Shown: piece by piece, positions 43,841-45,167 of the stretch
Numbering within the stretch: the stretch's first letter is position 1
Layout of the letters: every line of letters begins with the position of its first letter
Source: Welwitschia mirabilis
Lineage: Eukaryota > Gnetophyta > Gnetopsida > Welwitschiales
Length of the DNA stretch: 45,167 nt
Assembly: GCA_051453625.1 (NCBI GenBank)
Contig: JBOZIK010000001.1
Span: forward strand, 121,942,622 to 121,987,788
Direction: 5' to 3'
Program-made: the position numbers and the translations under genes
The notes under the pieces: model-generated
Database searches by the model: none
What the model was told of the DNA's origin: nothing
What the model saw: the letters and a program-made list of their open reading frames with translations, nothing else

Positions 43841-44552
43841 ATGTTATCTTAGATTAATCTTCCTATTCTACCATGGTTCCAGGTTATGCAAGAAATAGGC
43901 TTTGAAGGTTGCAAGAGTATTCAAATAATAAAAATAAAATATTTTTAAGGACTTCAAGTCACAAAGGGTTCCAAGTTCATACAAACAAATTTATCAATTG
44001 CAAATAGAATGTTTACAATGTCGACATCACAATGAAATAAAATAGAGATGTAAATAAAACCAAGCAAGATCATGAGAAAATTTTAAAGGTTTTAAGCATT
44101 TATAAATTTATTGAAATAACGTAGAGATGATGAATAATAAATTTAAGTAAAATATTATGAGAATTATGAAATATTTTTAATAAAATTTTAATGTTTATGT
44201 GTACGTAGAAATGTAGAAAATGTATTAGAAAAGAAAATCAAGCAACATACTTGTAAAGATAAATTAGAAAATTTTTAAATTTTTAAAGTTTTCATAACTC
44301 CAAAAAAACCTGTGACAAATGTTAGACCTATAAAAAACAAGTTATGAAATAAAAAACATAGCAAAAGAAAAAGGACTAGTTTGGGATAACACTAAAAGAA
44401 CTAGCACCAACCACTAGAAAGCACATAAAAGAAAAGAAAAAAAAATGACCAGTTCAAGAATTAATAAAAGAAGGACTAATAACCACCACTAGAAAAATAA
44501 AAACTTGTAAAAAGAAAAAGTATTGGACATTTGAGCTACTACCATGCCATTA
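43841..44552 (-). other. Athila 5' leader; no gene seen
   Basis: Sequence between the primer-binding site and gag. AT-rich, purine-rich on the plus strand near 44340-44520, no frame or motif of note. Confidence 0.5.
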
Positions 44553-44570
44553 TTCCTAGCAACAATACCA
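44553..44570 (-). promoter_or_regulatory. primer-binding site, tRNA-Asp type (Athila)
   Basis: The minus strand reads TGGTATTGTTGCTAGGAA. The plant tRNA-Asp type site used by Athila/Tat elements is TGGCGCCGTTGCCGGGGA. The 11 unchanged bases are in register and all seven differences are C-to-T or G-to-A; the three CpG sites are all lost. Position five bases inside the LTR edge supports the assignment. Confidence 0.75.
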
Positions 44571-44575
44571 AAATC

Positions 44576-45167
44576 TAATTAGCTTTATAGTACAATGTCT
44601 CAAATTTACAACTAAGTTAGAAACTTAGTTATTATTCTTCCGTAGGGATAACATGGGTTTAGGTTTAGAATTGCATGAACTTAAATTTTAATTCAAATTA
44701 AAAGTAAAGAAAGAAAGAAAAATGGTAAAGTCTAGAGTTGAGTTAAAATACATCTTTAGAGAAGAGGAAAGTAAACTTGCTCCAATGTATCGCTAATATG
44801 TCCAAAGTAATCCTTTAATTCAATGTTGTTCAATTGCCTTCCTATAAAATAATCAAGATCATCAAGTGCTTTTGGTCTAATTTATGGGGCATAATCTCAT
44901 CCATCATNNNNNNNNNNATTAATACTTAAGTATTAATAACAATAAAAAGGAAGGACTTATAGAGTACTCAAGATCTATAAAATTAAAAGACTAAGTGATA
45001 AAGTGAAATTCATGAAACTAAATTAAAATTGATAATTAAAAAAGTTAACTAAGCATCCTAATTATGATATTACTCATGAATCAAGATCAAAGGAAAAATA
45101 GCTTTTGTATTACATAAAGGACAACTTTACAAAAAAAAAAAAAAAAAAGAAGTAGTAAGAACACCAC
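44576..45167 (-). repeat. 5' LTR of the Athila-like element, cut by window end
   Basis: Parallels 36601-37200 throughout. The edge reads TAATTAGC where the other LTR keeps TGATTAAC, so the terminal TG has become TA. A 10-N gap lies at 44908-44917. A run of 18 A at 45131-45148 is an expansion relative to the 3' LTR. Confidence 0.8.

Larger units (their letters stand above)
36601..45167 (-). mobile_element. Ty3/gypsy element, Athila-like, nearly complete
   Basis: On the minus strand: 5' LTR (45167 to 44576, cut by the window end), tRNA-Asp primer-binding site (44570-44553), gag, protease, RT, RNase H and a 3' LTR beginning at 36601. Gag, protease-RT linker and RT motifs and the tRNA-Asp site point to the Athila/Tat group, most like Athila. 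The two LTR parts I can compare (36601-37200 and 44576-45167) differ at roughly 13-15% of sites by eye, mostly transitions, so the insertion is old. No clear integrase or envelope-like frame was found. It interrupts the second Tekay-like LTR. Confidence 0.8.

Overview
The window looks like AT-rich, repeat-packed heterochromatin from a flowering plant. I found no host gene, tRNA, rRNA or CRISPR array. Everything I could identify is a decayed, partly nested transposable element. The plant assignment rests on the element lineages (SIRE/Maximus-like Ty1/copia, Tekay/Del-like and Athila-like Ty3/gypsy, a CACTA transposon with a TNP2 transposase, a LINE) and on primer-binding sites matching plant initiator-tRNA(Met) and tRNA(Asp). 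I cannot name the species.

Layout. 1-6344 (minus): 5' half of a SIRE-like copia element (partial integrase, pre-integrase, gag, primer-binding site, one 2.5-kb LTR with a striking 67-bp minisatellite). It sits inside the reverse transcriptase of an older Tekay-like gypsy element. 6345-15715 (minus): that gypsy element (RT start, protease, gag, primer-binding site, long LTR to 15715), its LTR broken by a LINE fragment (about 12195-13680) and internal duplications. 15716-18640 (plus): a much older copia element (pre-integrase, integrase, RT, RNase H) abutting the gypsy LTR edge. 20300-24352 (minus): a broken CACTA TNP2 gene. 23845-29210: a 2.05-kb tandem array carrying three copies of the TNP2 5' region and first coding segment, two of them joined to a gypsy RT fragment. 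29211-33698: AT-rich sequence with no recognisable gene. 33699-36600 (plus): a second Tekay-like LTR, inverted relative to the first. 36601-45167 (minus): a nearly full Athila-like element (3' LTR, RNase H, RT, protease, gag, tRNA-Asp primer-binding site, part of the 5' LTR) inserted in that second LTR.

None of the elements looks able to move by itself: every coding region has stops, frameshifts or gaps. Many changes are C-to-T/G-to-A, as expected from deamination of methylated cytosine. The inferred order of events is: old copia; Tekay-like element into it; LINE into the Tekay-like LTR and SIRE-like element into its RT; separately, Athila into the second Tekay-like LTR.

The assembly has ten N-runs. 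Two 100-N gaps have the same sequence on both sides, and three long gaps are much larger than homologous copies or protein alignment predict, so distances across gaps are unreliable. Domain calls come from reading translations by eye against remembered family motifs; no database search was run. The most unusual structure is the CACTA TNP2/gypsy-RT chimeric tandem array.
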